A stretch of DNA of 64,000 nt from Chitinophagaceae bacterium (GTDB taxonomy: Bacteria; Bacteroidota; Bacteroidia; Chitinophagales; Chitinophagaceae), in the NCBI GenBank assembly GCA_947446645.1, contig CANFHA010000001.1, positions 124,001 through 188,000 on the forward strand, given 5' to 3'. Positions 53,995 through 62,820 of this stretch are shown here, piece after piece. The position numbers and the translations under genes are program-made. Position 1 is the first letter of the stretch; each line of letters opens with the position of its first letter. Under the pieces are notes generated by a model. It was not told the origin of the DNA and made no database searches. It saw nothing but the letters and a program-made list of their open reading frames with translations.

Positions 53995-54654
53995 TTAGCT
54001 GTTGAGTTGTTTTTGCATTAATATTTTTGTGTCGCTGGGTAGCAGTTTCAGTATGGCGCGGTCGGCACAACGTTTTTCCTCCGCTACCGCAAAGCCTGCC
54101 TTTTCATAAGCTTTCTGTGCAGACACATTGTTCTTTAACAATATCACCTGCACTTTATTAAAGGTCATCCCGTCTTCCTGCCGCTGCTTTATGTGCGCTT
54201 CTATTAGCTTACCTGTTAGCCCTTTCCCCCTGTATTTGGGCGCTGTGTATACACATTCTATCTGTAGTGCATACTCATCCCGCGGTATGGCTACTTCATT
54301 CATAAGGGTCAGGTTTGGCCCAGCCGCAAGTATCTTTTCCCTGTCTATAAAGTACATCAGCAGGTTGCTCTTTATCATGCTGCTGCTCATACCCTTTGCT
54401 TTCTCTACCCATGTACTCAGTGCCGCAGCCCTTTCACCATCTGCCTCTGCCACCAGAAAGGCAGACATGGCCAGCTCCTGCCCTTCCATATCTTCATCCA
54501 GTATATGCCCCAGCGCAGTGCGCAGCTCATCTTCAGTTATGCCAAAAATAGCGCAGTAGCTAACTACATTTCCACCACTTTTTTCCGCCTCCAATATGGA
54601 AGTGATCAAAAAGTCCTTGTCCTCACTTACTGCCTTTCTTATTGTTATGTTCAT
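53995..54654 (-). CDS. GNAT family acyltransferase in the carrier-protein cassette
   Basis: The 219-residue protein has a GNAT fold with the cofactor loop YRGKGLTGKLIEAHI (about residues 160-174) and the late helix NNVSAQKAYEKAGF. The N-terminal half (about 1-110) is helical and has no clear motif. Its ATG overlaps the stop of the adenylation gene by four bases, and the carrier protein starts four bases after its stop, so the three are co-translated. It may transfer the carrier-bound acyl or aminoacyl group, or acetylate the bound amino acid; neither is demonstrated. Confidence 0.8.
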   Translation of the reverse strand: MNITIRKAVSEDKDFLITSILEAEKSGGNVVSYCAIFGITEDELRTALGHILDEDMEGQELAMSAFLVAEADGERAAALSTWVEKAKGMSSSMIKSNLLMYFIDREKILAAGPNLTLMNEVAIPRDEYALQIECVYTAPKYRGKGLTGKLIEAHIKQRQEDGMTFNKVQVILLKNNVSAQKAYEKAGFAVAEEKRCADRAILKLLPSDTKILMQKQLNS

Positions 54655-56126
54655 ATAGTCTGTACGATCATTTTTTGAAGCGCCTTCCTGTCAGTTTTGC
54701 CGCTGGTGTTCAGTGGAAAGGTAGTGACAAAATGAATTTGCGCGGGCAACATATAGGTTGGCACTTTTGTTTTCAGCGCATCCATCACGGGTTCCGTATC
54801 TGCCTTTTCTCCTTCAAAAATTACATCTATCTGCGTAAGCCCGTTGGCATTGCTCGTAGCTAGTGCCACCACATTTGAGCTGCCGGTTATAGCCCTCAGA
54901 TGAAATTCCACCTCGCTAAGCTCTACCCTGAAACCCTGTATCTTCACCTGGTGGTCTACCCTGCCGCAATATATAAAATCACCCGCCTCGTTCCTGAACG
55001 ATATGTCACCTGTGCGATAATACCGTATACCATCCACTTCAAAGAAAGCAAGTTTTGTTTTCTCAGGGTCAAGATAACCCGGTGTTAGTTGGTCGCCATG
55101 CAGGCAGAGCTCTCCTCTTTCACCATCGGGAAGTTGTTTATTATGTTCGTCTGCTAGTATGGCTCCCATACCCGCCATAGGCGCGCCTATCGCCACTATA
55201 CCGTTATAGTCAGTAATCTGGCCCGGATTTATTTGATAGGTAAGGCAGAATATGGTCGCTTCTGTAGGCCCGTACACATTTTCTACTCGTGCGTTCGGCA
55301 CACAGGCCATCCATTCGGTTACCACATCTTTATATAGTGCTTCTCCGCAAAACAGCGATACGCGCATATCCTGCAGATCTATCTCTTCAAAATAGGGCCG
55401 CAGGTTAGCCAGCACCGACGGCACCATAAGCGCAAAAGTGATATTGTGCTTCACCAGTACGTTGTAAATGCTCATGAACTTCATTCCGTTATCCGGAATG
55501 GTATACACACAGGCACCATGGCATAGCGGCACCAGGTAAGACATTACCGACAGGTCGAAGGTAAGCTCGAACATCTGCAGGAAGCGATCCTGCTCCGTGG
55601 CGCCATAGCCAAGTGCATCAAAAGCACTTACAAACGAATCAAGGTTGTGGTAAGTGATAGGCACACCTTTTGGCACGCCTGTGCTGCCTGAGGTAAAGAG
55701 TATGTAGGCATTGGTATTACCAAACGCAAATTCAGGCGGCACGGGTGCAATGCCCGAACCTGGAGTGTAGCCGCCGGTGACAATAGTTTCCGCACCATTA
55801 TAAGCTACCTCTTTCTTCGAAAGCAGGTATTTTATACTACCCTGCTCCAGTATCTGCCCTACCCTGTCTGAAGGATAGCCGGGATGCACGGGGATGTATG
55901 TCTTACCTAAAAACAGGAGGGCAAGTATGGAAGCATAAGTCTCGATATCATCATTAATCACTATACCTACATTCTGCTCACCGGGGCAATTTTCATTTAT
56001 CTTCGACTGTATCGAAGCCACTCTGGAAAACAGTTGCGAGTAGGTATAGAACGTATCCTGGATGCAAAATGCCTGCCTGCCCGGGTGTGCCTTTAAAGCC
56101 GCTATTATTTTATTAAGAAAATTCAT
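54651..56126 (-). CDS. stand-alone amino-acid adenylation enzyme (DltA/NRPS A-domain type)
   Basis: The 491-residue enzyme activates a carboxylic acid with ATP and loads it on a carrier protein. Core motifs are A3 FTSGSTGVPKG (144-154), A4 with D191 in FDLSV that pairs with an amino group, A5 NVYGPTEATIF, A7 YRTGD (370-374), A8 GRVDHQVKIQGFRVELSEVE, and A10 NTSGKTDR with catalytic K477. D191 suggests an alpha-amino acid substrate as in DltA. Condensation and thioesterase domains are absent, so this is not a full NRPS. Start ATG at 56126. Confidence 0.9.
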   Translation of the reverse strand: MNFLNKIIAALKAHPGRQAFCIQDTFYTYSQLFSRVASIQSKINENCPGEQNVGIVINDDIETYASILALLFLGKTYIPVHPGYPSDRVGQILEQGSIKYLLSKKEVAYNGAETIVTGGYTPGSGIAPVPPEFAFGNTNAYILFTSGSTGVPKGVPITYHNLDSFVSAFDALGYGATEQDRFLQMFELTFDLSVMSYLVPLCHGACVYTIPDNGMKFMSIYNVLVKHNITFALMVPSVLANLRPYFEEIDLQDMRVSLFCGEALYKDVVTEWMACVPNARVENVYGPTEATIFCLTYQINPGQITDYNGIVAIGAPMAGMGAILADEHNKQLPDGERGELCLHGDQLTPGYLDPEKTKLAFFEVDGIRYYRTGDISFRNEAGDFIYCGRVDHQVKIQGFRVELSEVEFHLRAITGSSNVVALATSNANGLTQIDVIFEGEKADTEPVMDALKTKVPTYMLPAQIHFVTTFPLNTSGKTDRKALQKMIVQTI

Positions 56127-56329
56127 CTTTGGATTAGAACGCAGTAATTAACCTGTTGAAGGAGGCGTTGCAAAGCTAGGCAAAAAGAGCTGAAATACTA
56201 GTCTGCACGATGCGGGCCACCAGCCTAAATGACAACTATTCCATCTATATCAGTTAAACAATTACCAACTGGCAACTCCTATTTTATACTTAGGTCGTAA
56301 AAAGCAACCGCTAGAAATAAAGGTGTAAA

Positions 56330-56364
56330 TTTGAAAGAATAATTCAAATTTTTGATTACCTTTG
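56330..56364 (+). promoter_or_regulatory. candidate promoter for tRNA-Trp-secE-nusG
   Basis: TTTG at 56330-56333 and TACCTTTG at 56357-56364, separated by 23 bases. The -7 box is a full match; spacing is two bases longer than usual. Confidence 0.55.
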
Positions 56365-56441
56365 CCTTCCGTTGAAAAAGTCAAAAAAGCATTCTTTTTT
56401 GACTTTTTGATTTTTTGTCGGCGGGTAGTATGCAAAATGAG

Positions 56442-56478
56442 TCGGCTTACGACTCATGGTTTACCACTTACGACTAAG
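56442..56478. repeat. short-period repeat (TTACGACT)
   Basis: GGCTTACGACTCATGG and CCACTTACGACTAAG are imperfect direct repeats immediately ahead of tRNA-Trp. The family is related to 14714-14737 and 28571-28594. Confidence 0.45.
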
Positions 56479-56483
56479 AAAAT

Positions 56484-56554
56484 ACGGGCATAGTTCAATG
56501 GTAGAATAGAGGTCTCCAAAACCTTCGATCGTGGTTCGAATCCGCGTGCCCGTG
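56484..56554 (+). tRNA. tRNA-Trp (anticodon CCA)
   Basis: 71 nt. Acceptor ACGGGCA/TGCCCGT with discriminator G, as expected for Trp; D stem GTTC/GAAT; anticodon arm GAGGT-CTCCAAA-ACCTT; T arm CGTGG/CCGCG. Its position ahead of secE is conserved in Bacteroidota. Confidence 0.96.
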
Positions 56555-56630
56555 CAGTTATTAAGTAATCAGTTCAATGGTGAACCGGCAATATTTCAAC
56601 CGGAAAACCGTTAAACTAAAAAATGAAAAA

Positions 56631-56828
56631 ATGAGCAAATTCGGTAATTATATCCAGGAGGCATATGACGAGCTGTTGCACAAAGTTACCTGGCCTACAT
56701 GGGAAGAACTGCAGCAGACTACTATCATAGTACTGGTAGCGCTTGCCCTGGTTACAGGTGTGGTGTTCACTATGGACTTCGCTTCGCAGAATGTAATGAA
56801 AGTGATCTATCAAATCCTGGGTAAATAA
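56631..56828 (+). CDS. secE: preprotein translocase subunit SecE
   Basis: The ATG at 56631 gives a 65-residue protein with one membrane helix. SecE stabilises SecY in the export channel. EAYDELLHKVTWPTWEELQQTTIIVLV is the family signature, with the helix VLVALALVTGVVFTMDF and a short tail. The upstream ATG at 56577 would add 18 unlikely residues. nusG starts two bases after its stop. Confidence 0.93.
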   Translation: MSKFGNYIQEAYDELLHKVTWPTWEELQQTTIIVLVALALVTGVVFTMDFASQNVMKVIYQILGK

Positions 56829-56830
56829 AT

Positions 56831-57421
56831 ATGGAAACGATGAGCGAGACTGAAATAATCCAGGAAACAAAACCGGCTGCTGAAACCAAATGGTACGTGA
56901 TTCGCGTGATCAGCGGCAAGGAAAGAAAAGTGAAGGAATACCTGGATAAAGAGGTTAAGATTAATAACTGGACCAACTCGGTAGTACAGGTGCTCTGCCC
57001 TATTGAAAAGGTATTCAAAGTGGTTAATGGCAAAAAAGTGCTGCGTGAAAAAACGCTGTTTCCAGGCTATATACTGCTTGAAGCTAATGATGGCAAGCTT
57101 ACTGATGACATCGTGCATGCTATAAAAAATGTTACCGGTGTTATACATTTCCTCGGTAAGGAGCATCCTACCTCGCTTCGTAAGTCTGAAGTGAATAAGA
57201 TGTTTGGTAAGATGGATGAGGTTAGCGAATCAGGTATTGGTTACGCAGATCCATACATCATAGGAGAAACAGTGAAGATCGTAGACGGACCTTTCAACGA
57301 CTTCAATGGTACGGTAGAAGAGATCAACAACGAGAAGAAGAAACTGAAGGTAGTAGTAAAAATATTCGGCCGCGCTACACCGGTGGAGCTCAACTACTCT
57401 CAGGTAGAAAAACTGGCATAA
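56831..57421 (+). CDS. nusG: transcription termination/antitermination factor NusG
   Basis: The 196-residue protein couples RNA polymerase to ribosomes and Rho. The NGN domain (about 20-125) contains [34 protein letters not shown] and [14 protein letters not shown]. The KOW domain at the end has [50 protein letters not shown] terminator follows after 19 bases, and the next genes are ppx and ppk on the other strand; rplK, which follows nusG in most Bacteroidota, is not here. Confidence 0.96.
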   Translation: METMSETEIIQETKPAAETKWYVIRVISGKERKVKEYLDKEVKINNWTNSVVQVLCPIEKVFKVVNGKKVLREKTLFPGYILLEANDGKLTDDIVHAIKNVTGVIHFLGKEHPTSLRKSEVNKMFGKMDEVSESGIGYADPYIIGETVKIVDGPFNDFNGTVEEINNEKKKLKVVVKIFGRATPVELNYSQVEKLA

Positions 57422-57439
57422 TCACAAACTACATTATAC

Positions 57440-57467
57440 AAGCCGCGTTCAGCAATGAGCGCGGCTT
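57440..57467 (+). terminator. intrinsic terminator of secE-nusG
   Basis: AAGCCGCGTTCA and TGAGCGCGGCTT pair with one wobble over a GCAA loop, followed by TTTTTG. Confidence 0.9.
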
Positions 57468-57502
57468 TTTTGTTGCCTGTATGCTGCAAGTGGATAGTTA
57501 TT

Positions 57503-58399
57503 CTAAGCATTTTCCGCCGCCGCCTTCCGCTCATTATACAGCATTTTAATCAGCCCATCGGCTAGGCCTATCTTAGGCACATATATCTCATCGGCCAGCG
57601 CCCAGCGCATTATGGAGATGTAGATTTGCAGCGCGGGCACTATCACATCCGCGCGGTCCTCACGGAACTGGTAAAGGTGCTTACGCTCTTCTATGCTGGT
57701 ATAGCTTAGTTCTTTGTAGTAGTCCTTGAGTATATCAAGTGTGAGCGGGCGCCCTTCCTTGCGTTTGGAGATAGAAAATATTTTGTTGATGTTGCCACCG
57801 GTGCCTATTGCCTCCAGCGGCTGGTAGTCGCGGGCATAGGTTTTTATGTACCATTTCATATGTTCCCATTGCTCGTCTGTCACCTTGTTGTGCAGCATGC
57901 GTATGGTACCTATGTTGAACGATTCCTTGAAAATAGTATGGTTCTGGGAGAACAGCGTGATCTCGGTGCTGCCCCCGCCTACATCTATATACAGGTAGCT
58001 CTTATTATCGCTGAGCTTCTCTGCTATGTGTGTTTCGTATATGATATTGGCTTCTTCCTGCCCGGTAATGATGTCTATCTTTATTCCAGTCTCTGCAAAT
58101 ATTTCTTCCAGTATCTGCCTGCCATTGTTGGCATCCCTCATGGCCGATGTTGCACAGGCTTTGTAAGCTTCCACATTATAGATGTTCATCAAAAGCTTGT
58201 ACACTTTCAATGTTTCTATCAGCTTATTTTTCTTCACCTCGCTTACTCCGCCATTATCAAACACATCAAAACCCAGCCTCAACGGAATGCGCAGCAGCTG
58301 CAACTTAGTAAAATCTACCGTCCCGTCTTTGTACACAGAAGTTTCACAGACCAATAACCGTGCGGCATTGGATCCTATATCAATTGCCGCCAGTATCAC
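57503..58399 (-). CDS. ppx: Ppx/GppA family exopolyphosphatase
   Basis: The 298-residue protein removes terminal phosphate from polyphosphate or converts pppGpp to ppGpp. VILAAIDIGSNAARLLVCE with GTG start is the first phosphate-binding strand of the ASKHA fold; LYIDVGGGSTEITLF and AIGTGGNINKIFSI are the second and third nucleotide-binding elements. It is the short form without the C-terminal helical domain. The G of its GTG start is the last base of the ppk stop codon (TAGTG), so translation is coupled. Confidence 0.88.
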   Translation of the reverse strand: MILAAIDIGSNAARLLVCETSVYKDGTVDFTKLQLLRIPLRLGFDVFDNGGVSEVKKNKLIETLKVYKLLMNIYNVEAYKACATSAMRDANNGRQILEEIFAETGIKIDIITGQEEANIIYETHIAEKLSDNKSYLYIDVGGGSTEITLFSQNHTIFKESFNIGTIRMLHNKVTDEQWEHMKWYIKTYARDYQPLEAIGTGGNINKIFSISKRKEGRPLTLDILKDYYKELSYTSIEERKHLYQFREDRADVIVPALQIYISIMRWALADEIYVPKIGLADGLIKMLYNERKAAAENA

Positions 58400-60474
58400 T
58401 ATTTGTAGCTTTTATGATGTAAGTATTTATAGATGGCCTCCTGCGAACGAACCTCCGGCTTATGCTCCTCTCTCTGCACATAGTTGTTGTTTTGTTCGTT
58501 ATCTAATATACGACCTTTCACATTCTCTGCAAGCTGAATGTTCAAAATATCAATCAGTTCCTGCTGAATTTCTTTGTCGTATATAGGGCATGCCGCTTCT
58601 ACCCGGTGGTCCAGGTTGCGCACCATCCAGTCGGCGGAAGAAATAAATACTACTGGTTCTTTTCCATTTCCAAAGATGAGCACCCGCGCATGCTCCAGGT
58701 ATTCATCTACTATACTTATTGCGTGCATACGGCCTTTAAACGCCGCCTGCTCCGTGTAAGCGCAGCAGATGCCTCGTATCACCATTTGCACATTTACCCC
58801 GGCCTTGGCAGCGGCATACACTTTTTCTATCAGCAGCTTGTCTACTATACTATTTAGCTTTATGATCACAGAGGCCGGCTTTTTTGCTCTTGCCAGCCTT
58901 ATTTCTTTGTCTATCTGCTGCATCATAGTTTTGCGCATAGTGAGCGGCGACACTGGCAGCACCTTACAATTCTTCAGGCTGGCTATCTTCTTTACCGGGT
59001 TTTCCAGGTAGTCGAATATCCGGTTTATATCCGCAAGTATAGCCCTGTTTGTGGTCAGCAGGCAGTGGTCGCCATATACGCGGGCTGTATTCTCATTCAG
59101 GTTGCCGGTAGACACAAACCCATATTGACGTGTACGGTTAAACTCTCTCTTCTTTATCACGCATATTTTCGCATGCACCTTCATATCGTGCGCGCCCAGC
59201 ACCACCTTTACGCCCTCCTCTTCCAGCTGCTCTTTCCAGCGCATATTCGCCTCTTCATCAAACCTTGCGCGCAGCTCCAGCGCTACTATTACCTCTTTAC
59301 CATTACGCACAGCATTGATAAGCGCATTTATGATCTTTGAGTTCTTTGCCACCCGGTAGCAGGTTACCCGTATACTCTGCACAAAAGGGTCAATAGCTGC
59401 CTCGCGTAAGAGATCTATGATAGAATCAAAAGAGTGATACGGCATATGCAGCATTACATCCCGCTTCTCTATCACATCCATTATGCGGCAGGGCTGCTTC
59501 AGCAGTGGGTGCACAAAGGGCTGCTGCCGTGGTTTTATATCGTCGAATACCGATACCGGGAAGTCAATGAATTCTTTGAAATTATGTATCCTGCCCCCTG
59601 GTATCAGGTTGTCCTTTTTAGTAAGGCCCAGCCGTCGTGTGAGGTAGTTGAGCAATGCAGGATCTATAGTCCTGTCAAATACGAAACGCGTGGCACGTCC
59701 GCGCTTGCGGTTCTTCAACCCTCTCTCCAGTTCATCCAGCAGGTTAGTATTCACGTCATTATCTATCTCCAGCTCAGCATCTCGGGTCACCTTAATTATG
59801 TACCCAAGAAACCTGTTGAACCCGAATGGCGCAAAAAGGCTGGGCAGGTTGAAGCGGATAATATCTTCAAGCAGTATCACATGCGATTCTCCATCCTCCG
59901 ATGGCAATATCACAAAACGCGGCAACACCTTGGTGGGTATCTCTATCAGCGCATACCGCTGTATCATAGACTCTTTGGTACTGCCCAGCACACAGGCCAG
60001 GTAGGCCGACTTATCGCGCAGCAACGGTATATGAGGAATAGTCTCTATCATCAGCGGGATGATCTGTGTTCTCACCTTATCCTCAAAGTACCTGGCTACA
60101 AACTCCTTTTGATGTTTGGACAGCTGCTTCTCGTTCTTAATGAAAATGTTCTTTTCTCCCAGCCCGGTTATAATGTCGGCGTAGGCGCGGTCAAACTCCT
60201 CCTGCTGTGTAATTACCGTTTGCTGTATCTTCTTTAATATTTTATCCGGGTTGGCTTCCAGGTGCATTTTAGCAGCCTTGCCCAGCAGCAGCATTTTATT
60301 AAGGGCTGCAACCCGCACCCTGAAAAACTCATCCAGGTTGTTAGAGAATATGCCCAGGAAACGGAGCCGGTCGTGAAGGTGATTTGCAGGATCGCTGGCC
60401 TCCTGTAGTACACGGGCATTAAACGCCAGCCAGCTTATATCTCTTATTATCGTCTGCTTATTTGATTTCAACAT
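58399..60474 (-). CDS. ppk1: polyphosphate kinase 1
   Basis: The 691-residue enzyme makes polyphosphate from ATP. The N-terminal ISWLAFNARVLQEASDPANHLHDRLRFLGIFSNNLDEFFRVRVA is typical, and the two catalytic histidine regions are visible: MKVHAKICVIKKREF, with the autophosphorylated His, and later DHRVEAACPIYDKE. YGFVSTGNLNENTARVYGDHCLLT lies between. Length and order are complete. It lies directly upstream of ppx, with one-base overlap, so synthesis and breakdown are encoded together. Confidence 0.96.
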   Translation of the reverse strand: MLKSNKQTIIRDISWLAFNARVLQEASDPANHLHDRLRFLGIFSNNLDEFFRVRVAALNKMLLLGKAAKMHLEANPDKILKKIQQTVITQQEEFDRAYADIITGLGEKNIFIKNEKQLSKHQKEFVARYFEDKVRTQIIPLMIETIPHIPLLRDKSAYLACVLGSTKESMIQRYALIEIPTKVLPRFVILPSEDGESHVILLEDIIRFNLPSLFAPFGFNRFLGYIIKVTRDAELEIDNDVNTNLLDELERGLKNRKRGRATRFVFDRTIDPALLNYLTRRLGLTKKDNLIPGGRIHNFKEFIDFPVSVFDDIKPRQQPFVHPLLKQPCRIMDVIEKRDVMLHMPYHSFDSIIDLLREAAIDPFVQSIRVTCYRVAKNSKIINALINAVRNGKEVIVALELRARFDEEANMRWKEQLEEEGVKVVLGAHDMKVHAKICVIKKREFNRTRQYGFVSTGNLNENTARVYGDHCLLTTNRAILADINRIFDYLENPVKKIASLKNCKVLPVSPLTMRKTMMQQIDKEIRLARAKKPASVIIKLNSIVDKLLIEKVYAAAKAGVNVQMVIRGICCAYTEQAAFKGRMHAISIVDEYLEHARVLIFGNGKEPVVFISSADWMVRNLDHRVEAACPIYDKEIQQELIDILNIQLAENVKGRILDNEQNNNYVQREEHKPEVRSQEAIYKYLHHKSYK

Positions 60475-60623
60475 ATCTCGATATCTCGGTTCCTCTCAGT
60501 TATTGGATAGCTTAAAATTACTCGCAAAAGGGTTGCTTTAAAAATTATTCCAAAAACTTAACATTGCCGGTGAAACACTGGCTCCAATGCGATAAGAATG
60601 ATAAAATAGCAGCTCCTCTTTTT

Positions 60624-60667
60624 GTAGTATCGTAGTATCTTGCAGCTATACCATTGGGAGATACTAC
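60624..60667. promoter_or_regulatory. possible operator: GTAGTATC direct and inverted repeats
   Basis: GTAGTATC occurs twice in tandem (60624-60631, 60632-60639) and inverted as GATACTAC (60660-60667). GTAGTATCT/AGATACTAC is a 9-bp perfect inverted repeat. The site lies 29 bases ahead of the methyltransferase ATG. Confidence 0.45.
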
Positions 60668-60695
60668 ATAATTATCCCATTTATGTTTTGTGAAA

Positions 60696-61799
60696 ATGAA
60701 CACATTGGATATTCAGAAAAAAAAGAAAGCAAAGAAATTTTTTGAAGACGACAGCAAACATGCGGCCCTGGCTATTCGTGATGCGCAATTCATCGCTTTT
60801 GCGCCCTATGTTTTCCAGGCATCGGTGATTCTCCGCGACAAGGGTATTCTTACATACATAGAACAAAACAGAAAAGCAGGCCGCACCATTCAACAGGTGG
60901 CAGATGAAGTGGGTATGCCTTATTATGGTGTGCGCGTGCTCATGGAGGCAGGTCTTGGCATAGGCCTGCTCTACCGCCACGGCGACAATTACTTCCTGTC
61001 CAAAACAGGCCATGTGTTTATTAATCATCCCATGGCGCGCATCAATACCGATTTTATGCGCGATGTATGCCAGCAAGGTGCTGCAGACCTTGAGCCTTCT
61101 ATCATAAACGAACACCCGGTAGGTCTCCGGCATTTTGGCAACTGGAATACCATATACGAGGGCCTTTCGATAATGCCCGACCCTGCAAAAAGCAGTTGGT
61201 TTGCATTCGACCATTATTATTCAGACCTGGCATTTCCGGAGGTGCTGCCATTCGTGTTCGAACATTCACCGGCGCGTATACTTGATATTGGCGCAAATAC
61301 GGGCAAGTGGGCGCTGGCATGCATCGACTATGATCCGGATGTCCATATTGGCCTGCTGGACCTGGGTGGCCAGCTGGATGAAGCAAAAAAGGTGATAGAT
61401 GCCGAAGGCGTAAGTCACCGGGTTACTTATCACCCCGATAACATACTAGACCCGGCACAGGCATTGCCGGCAGGCTACGATCTCATATTCATGAGCCAGT
61501 TCCTCAACTGCTTCACGGACAAGCAGATCATTTCCATTCTGCAGAAATGCCACGATGTGCTGGGCGATGACGGGCGCATCATAATCAATGAGACCTTTTG
61601 GGACTGCCAGCAATACGAGGCGGGCGCATTCAGCCTGCAAATGGCATCACTATATTTTACTACCATGGCTAATGGTAACAGCCAGATGTATGACAGTAAA
61701 GTATACCTGCAGGTGATTGATGAAACCGGTTTCGAGGTAGTGAATCAGCATAACAATATAGGCCTTAGCCATACCATACTGGAACTGAAAAAAAAATAG
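60696..61799 (+). CDS. class I SAM-dependent methyltransferase, O-methyltransferase type
   Basis: The start at 60696 (MNTLDIQKKKKAKKFF) follows a GTG two codons before. The 367-residue protein has a winged-helix dimerisation domain (about 40-120, GRTIQQVADEVGMPYYGVRVLMEAGLGIG) and a C-terminal methyltransferase domain with motif I ILDIGANTGKWALAC (about 190-204), an acidic loop LLDLGGQLDEA and post-I DLIFMSQFLNCF. This layout is used in O-methylation of polyketides and aryl polyenes; with the next gene it resembles part of a flexirubin locus. The next gene starts one base after its stop. Confidence 0.85.
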   Translation: MNTLDIQKKKKAKKFFEDDSKHAALAIRDAQFIAFAPYVFQASVILRDKGILTYIEQNRKAGRTIQQVADEVGMPYYGVRVLMEAGLGIGLLYRHGDNYFLSKTGHVFINHPMARINTDFMRDVCQQGAADLEPSIINEHPVGLRHFGNWNTIYEGLSIMPDPAKSSWFAFDHYYSDLAFPEVLPFVFEHSPARILDIGANTGKWALACIDYDPDVHIGLLDLGGQLDEAKKVIDAEGVSHRVTYHPDNILDPAQALPAGYDLIFMSQFLNCFTDKQIISILQKCHDVLGDDGRIIINETFWDCQQYEAGAFSLQMASLYFTTMANGNSQMYDSKVYLQVIDETGFEVVNQHNNIGLSHTILELKKK

Positions 61800-61800
61800 C

Positions 61801-62358
61801 GTGATCATTCGTAACTGCACATTGTTCAATAGTAAGACAACCGCCGGCACCACAACACCAGAAATGCTGTACGATGCCATGAAGTGTACTTATCCCAAAT
61901 TTTACAAAATGGACAAGTTGTGCAAATGGGCATGGGTGGGTGCAGAAGGGCTGTTTCACAAAGAAGACCTGTATAATGGTCTTGACAAAAACAAGATAGC
62001 CATTGCGCTATCTACCGCCCACGGATGCCTGGATGTGGACAAGCGTTATTTAAGCGGCATTGCCGTACCTAGTCCTGCGCTGTTTGTATACACACTGCCC
62101 AACATTATGCTGGGCGAAATTTGCATCAGGCATGGCTTTAAGGGAGAGCAGGTATGCCTGGTTAGCGAGCAGTTTGATGCCGAAGAGCTGTTTTTTACCA
62201 CTAAGGGCCTGCTGGACCGGGGCATGGATGCCTGCCTTTGTGGCTGGGTAGATGTATCAGGCGATGAGTTTGACGTTTGCCTGTTTTGGGTAACACCCGG
62301 CGGGGAGGGCCCAAAATTTGAACCGGCAGGTTTACTTGGCATTTACAACGGCCATTAA
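61801..62358 (+). CDS. small beta-ketoacyl synthase-like protein of flexirubin type
   Basis: The 185-residue protein (GTG start) resembles only the N-terminal half of a ketosynthase. KIAIALSTAHGCLDVDKRYLSG and PSPALFVYTLPNIMLGEICIRHGFKGEQ are hallmarks of small ketosynthase-like proteins found in flexirubin and dialkylresorcinol clusters of Bacteroidota. The standard active-site Cys-Ser-Ser and the second catalytic half are missing, so it is probably a partner or a regulatory subunit and not an active condensing enzyme. It is coupled to the methyltransferase gene. Other flexirubin genes are not visible. Confidence 0.7.
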   Translation: MIIRNCTLFNSKTTAGTTTPEMLYDAMKCTYPKFYKMDKLCKWAWVGAEGLFHKEDLYNGLDKNKIAIALSTAHGCLDVDKRYLSGIAVPSPALFVYTLPNIMLGEICIRHGFKGEQVCLVSEQFDAEELFFTTKGLLDRGMDACLCGWVDVSGDEFDVCLFWVTPGGEGPKFEPAGLLGIYNGH

Positions 62359-62392
62359 GATTTTTGCACGAAATTTGCTACCTGTTACTCAG

Positions 62393-62773
62393 ATGGAAAA
62401 GCTCAGACTCGATAAATACTTATGGGCCATACGCATTTTTAAAACGCGCACCCAGGCTACTACTGCTATTGACGAAGGAAAAGTGAAGTGGAACAGCGCA
62501 AATGTGAAGCCATCGCGCATAGTAGGTATGGGGGACCAGTACACTATAAAAACACCGGCCCGCCGCTGGACCATAGAAGTTACCGGTCTCATTCATAATC
62601 GTGTGGCTTACGAAGATGCAATAAAAAATTATACCGATCTTACTTCAGAAGAAGATAAGCAGCTAAACCAGCTCACGGGGTCAAGCTTCTACACCGGAAA
62701 GCGCCAAAGTAAAACAGGTCACCCCACTAAGAAACAGCGGCGTGACCTGGAAGATTTTATGGATGATCTGTAA
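62393..62773 (+). CDS. S4-domain RNA-binding protein, Hsp15-like
   Basis: The ATG at 62393 gives 126 residues; an upstream ATG at 62318 lies inside the previous gene. The S4 domain is at residues 3-60: LRLDKYLWAIRIFKTRTQATTAIDEGKVKWNSANVKPSRIVGMGDQYTI. The tail is basic (GKRQSKTGHPTKKQRRDLED). Hsp15 (HslR) binds free 50S subunits carrying nascent chains. The reading frames of this gene and the previous one do not overlap after this start is chosen. Confidence 0.85.
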   Translation: MEKLRLDKYLWAIRIFKTRTQATTAIDEGKVKWNSANVKPSRIVGMGDQYTIKTPARRWTIEVTGLIHNRVAYEDAIKNYTDLTSEEDKQLNQLTGSSFYTGKRQSKTGHPTKKQRRDLEDFMDDL

Positions 62774-62820
62774 TTATTTTCCGGACCGAATTATTTATCC
62801 CGGCCCAGGCTTTTCTGATA

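Larger units (their letters stand above)
56127..56483. other. spacer with promoter and short repeats
   Basis: This 357-base gap holds the 5' region of the adenylation gene, the promoter of tRNA-Trp/secE/nusG (56330-56364), the words AAAAAGTCAAAAAAGC and TTTTTTGACTTTTTGATTTTTTG that form an imperfect hairpin near 56375-56418, and CTTACGACTCATGG-type repeats at 56442-56478. No gene is seen. Confidence 0.7.

Noticed and set aside
59434-60237. 267-codon plus-strand frame over ppk1
   Set aside because: ppk1 motifs on the minus strand are unambiguous.
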